From positions 2,294,001 to 2,358,000 of the forward strand of contig NZ_CP037423.1 of the NCBI RefSeq assembly GCF_007754155.1: a DNA stretch of 64,000 nucleotides, given 5' to 3'. Positions 62,901 through 64,000 of the stretch are shown piece by piece. Each line of letters begins with the position of its first letter. The first letter of the stretch is position 1. Made by a program: the position numbers and the translations under genes. Source of the DNA: Stieleria neptunia. GTDB taxonomy: Bacteria; Planctomycetota; Planctomycetia; Pirellulales; Pirellulaceae. The notes beneath the pieces were generated by a model. The model worked only from the letters and a program-made list of their open reading frames with translations. It ran no database searches and was not told the DNA's origin.

Positions 62901-64000
62901 TGACGCTGACCGGAGAGGTTTGTTCGCTGGTCTGGCCGTTGAAGACTTGGCGAGCGGTCACGTTGTAGGTGCCCTCGCCGAGGGCCGCGATGTTATTGGT
63001 CGTGACGGTGACACTCGTCCCGCTGGCGACGGCTTCGCCCAAGACCGCGGACGTTTGCAGATTGATCAATTGGACCGTCGCGCCGCTGGTGACGCCATCG
63101 ACCACAAACGCCAGCGAGCCCGAATTGGTGATGTTGTCGCTGTCGCTGCTGCCGGTGTCGCTGCTGGCACTCAAGTCAATTGACGTGGGGGCGGCGAGCA
63201 CCTGTTCGCCTTCGAAGTTAAACGTCAGGACTTGGTTGTCGCTGTCACTGGAACTGTTGCCGGTGACTCCGGGGCCGGGTTGGACGGTGACTTGCACGTC
63301 GACCGTTCCGGTGAAGCCGGATGCCGGTGTGACCGTCAGCAATCCGTTCTGATCGATCGCAGCGGTCGCGTTCGATCCGCCCGAAACGACGGTCGCCGAA
63401 TAGCTGACCGCGTCGCCTTCGATGTCGGTGCTGGACATCTGCAACGTCGCCGGCGTGTCACGCGCGAATTCGTCGGGCACCGTCACCGCATTCAAATAAG
63501 GCTGGCTGTTCTGTGTGTCGTTGTTGACGTCGACCTGGAACGTTTCACTGTGCGTATTGCCGTCACCGTCGGTCACGGTCACGGTCACGTTGGTCGATCC
63601 GACGCCACTGCCGGTCGGCTTCAACATGATCAACGAATTTTCCGTGTCGGTGAACACCTCGATCGTATTGATCGCGATGTCCGTCGTCGGCCGGTCGGAT
63701 CCGTTGACGGCATGTTCACTGATCGCGTCACGGACATCCTCGCCTTCGATCAATTGGCCGAACACGCTGTGGTTGTAATCCAAAAACCGCGTGGGCACTT
63801 CGGTGACGAAGAATTGGGAGTTGTTGGTGTCGTCGCTGGATTTGGCAAAGGACAGCACGCCCGAACGGTTGTGTTGCAGTTCGGGATGAAAGTCATCGTC
63901 GAAATTGCCCAGCGTCGAACCGCTGGTTCCGGTTCCCGTCGGGTCGCCGGCTTGGATCACGAAATCATCGATCACGCGGTGAAAGATGATGTCGTCATAG
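59944..64000 (-). CDS. Giant surface protein: cyclophilin-type PPIase plus cadherin-like repeats (5' end outside window)
   Basis: More than 1350 aa are visible; the gene continues beyond 64000. The first visible part (FHRVIDDFVIQAGDPTGTG..., FFVTEVPTRFLDYNHSVFGQL) is the C-terminal two thirds of a cyclophilin peptidyl-prolyl isomerase domain. About 400 residues of Ig-like domains follow, then four cadherin-like/VCBS (Big_9) repeats with DVLANDxxxD motifs, each near 90 residues (about 620-1000 from the visible start). The C-terminus is a low-complexity acidic tail ending SGLDASSLS, without a recognised dockerin or sorting signal. It is probably exported to the outer surface, where it may bind calcium and act in adhesion or matrix formation. 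Confidence 0.88.
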   Translation of the reverse strand, partial: YDDIIFHRVIDDFVIQAGDPTGTGTSGSTLGNFDDDFHPELQHNRSGVLSFAKSSDDTNNSQFFVTEVPTRFLDYNHSVFGQLIEGEDVRDAISEHAVNGSDRPTTDIAINTIEVFTDTENSLIMLKPTGSGVGSTNVTVTVTDGDGNTHSETFQVDVNNDTQNSQPYLNAVTVPDEFARDTPATLQMSSTDIEGDAVSYSATVVSGGSNATAAIDQNGLLTVTPASGFTGTVDVQVTVQPGPGVTGNSSSDSDNQVLTFNFEGEQVLAAPTSIDLSASSDTGSSDSDNITNSGSLAFVVDGVTSGATVQLINLQTSAVLGEAVASGTSVTVTTNNIAALGEGTYNVTARQVFNGQTSEQTSPVSVTYDTTVPTSVISSANTRANVGRLYETDLINSEEGSITYALTQFPVGATINAGSGVIQWTPETGDVGDTQFSLAITDLAGNTRNENFTVTVAEAPKAEVKLVLKDTDGNVINNVNVGDEFILELVGVDARNSFDRDGVFAIYTDILFDSSVIRVKGGTTIEYVGNFTLSPKGTISTGLIDELGAASTAAVATGEAESVIARVQMEAIASGSVNIRSEEADETSSEVLVYGEDDQVPAESVFFGNVNLTVGLEFTVLDDAITVAEDSGATPIDVLANDTTTGTTALSIVSVTQPASGGTVSVDSGQVSFTPTTNFNGTTTFTYRVADGSGAQDTATVTVTVTPVNDPPTGLDDAFDVVEGTTGNRLDVLANDSLDPDTDGTLTVTSVTSNTAGATVQVSSDGLAVDYTPPTGFTGTDTFTYVVSDGEATDTLTVTVTVTSSDPPPTARDNAFTVNEDAAETSFDILANDDRDVDDQPFVIENVGTPSQGGTARFSSDGSTFFYAPAADFFGTETVTYTIRDSGGGVATATVTFTVTDVEDPPPVLDDTIQISLGDGPSVVLRLEDLPENVDGSGETLQFTLTTAQETTAQNGTASVNTAGTELTYTPPSSTFTGTDTLTYTVSDGSGTDSVGTLTIEVLDLTQRTITVKFSGSQGRRLVSAVRLIGTDALGNAISESPGLQGDNLYFANLLPGEYVVEIPAIPFYSGGDQPQQYTINSTADDGDVVIEAQMGRIKPEYISLQDWLGSTPQQSALVVVQPGQQALLSEPTSLASESISNANFTLNDLGTELIIAGEDEDASSSSTDPDTLNAAILTSNRNIVQPRGEIGDLRLYRVNVDSNAVNYSRTPAADNSDTTAEAEFVAGSGEGEQVAESEPATGIFSTAGSGEGESVAQATSVNEVAAPLLSADLLAPTTSDDSDREDELDAAAMEVAPAGASPILASDAAAETAAEAEETAPQTEGEASEDESAAEPESTTESGLDASSLS

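Overview
The window is a dense stretch of chromosomal DNA from a planctomycete, most likely a Pirellulaceae (Rhodopirellula-like) bacterium. The evidence is the gene content: DUF1559 pseudopilin-like proteins, an exported protein with the N-terminal LEPR-XLL-type signal (TLENRRVLSA), several formylglycine sulfatases, a Ser/Thr kinase fused to LamG and FGE-sulfatase domains, many ECF sigma factors, an S46 peptidase, a Gfo/Idh/MocA oxidoreductase with a Tat-like leader, and a giant cyclophilin/cadherin-like surface protein. No rRNA, tRNA, CRISPR array, phage or plasmid genes were recognised.

Layout. 0-1.6 kb: a REP-associated (RAYT-type) Y1 transposase gene bracketed by inverted pairs of a short hairpin repeat. 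1.6-15.4 kb: a glycosyltransferase, a 1106-aa LEPR-XLL exported protein, a 1388-aa DUF3857/transglutaminase/TPR protein, a membrane protein, an exported SAM methyltransferase, a nucleoside hydrolase, an FHA protein and a SUI1/eIF1 homologue. 15.5-19.9 kb: a signalling cluster of two ECF sigma factors and the kinase-LamG-FGE receptor. 20.2-30.6 kb: a candidate orphan fluoride-riboswitch-like RNA, a secreted LamG-like protein, two sulfatases, a DUF1559 protein with a small lipoprotein, and a tripartite tricarboxylate (Tct) transporter whose binding protein and small membrane subunit are fused. 30.6-32.1 kb: a complete 1440-bp IS4-family element with an 11-bp target duplication inside a palindromic intergenic repeat. 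32.1-38.7 kb: a bacterial PH protein, a 974-aa exported protein, a class-I glutamine-amidotransferase-like protein lacking its nucleophile, and an OleA/FabH-like thiolase. 38.9-50.7 kb: housekeeping genes (rpsD, lpd, miaB, an M16 peptidase pair, hrpA). 51.1-55.4 kb: a translationally coupled four-gene operon (ECF sigma, probable anti-sigma, two exported proteins). 55.5-64 kb: an S46 peptidase, an oxidoreductase, an HU protein and the 3' part of a giant surface protein that runs off the window.

The strongest pattern not explained by genes is the intergenic DNA. At least four families of palindromic or repeated elements recur: the GGTGGGTGGCACC hairpins associated with the RAYT; a ~190-bp MITE-like element with three copies, one of which supplies the last codons and stop of a methyltransferase gene; a 23-bp-arm palindrome of the 'gtgggatag' type that serves as IS target; and a 27-bp-arm palindrome. 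A 6 x 19-bp tandem array is also present. The best candidates for undescribed biology are the RAYT/hairpin system, the MITE-like family, the orphan riboswitch-like RNA and the sigma/anti-sigma/exported-protein operon.
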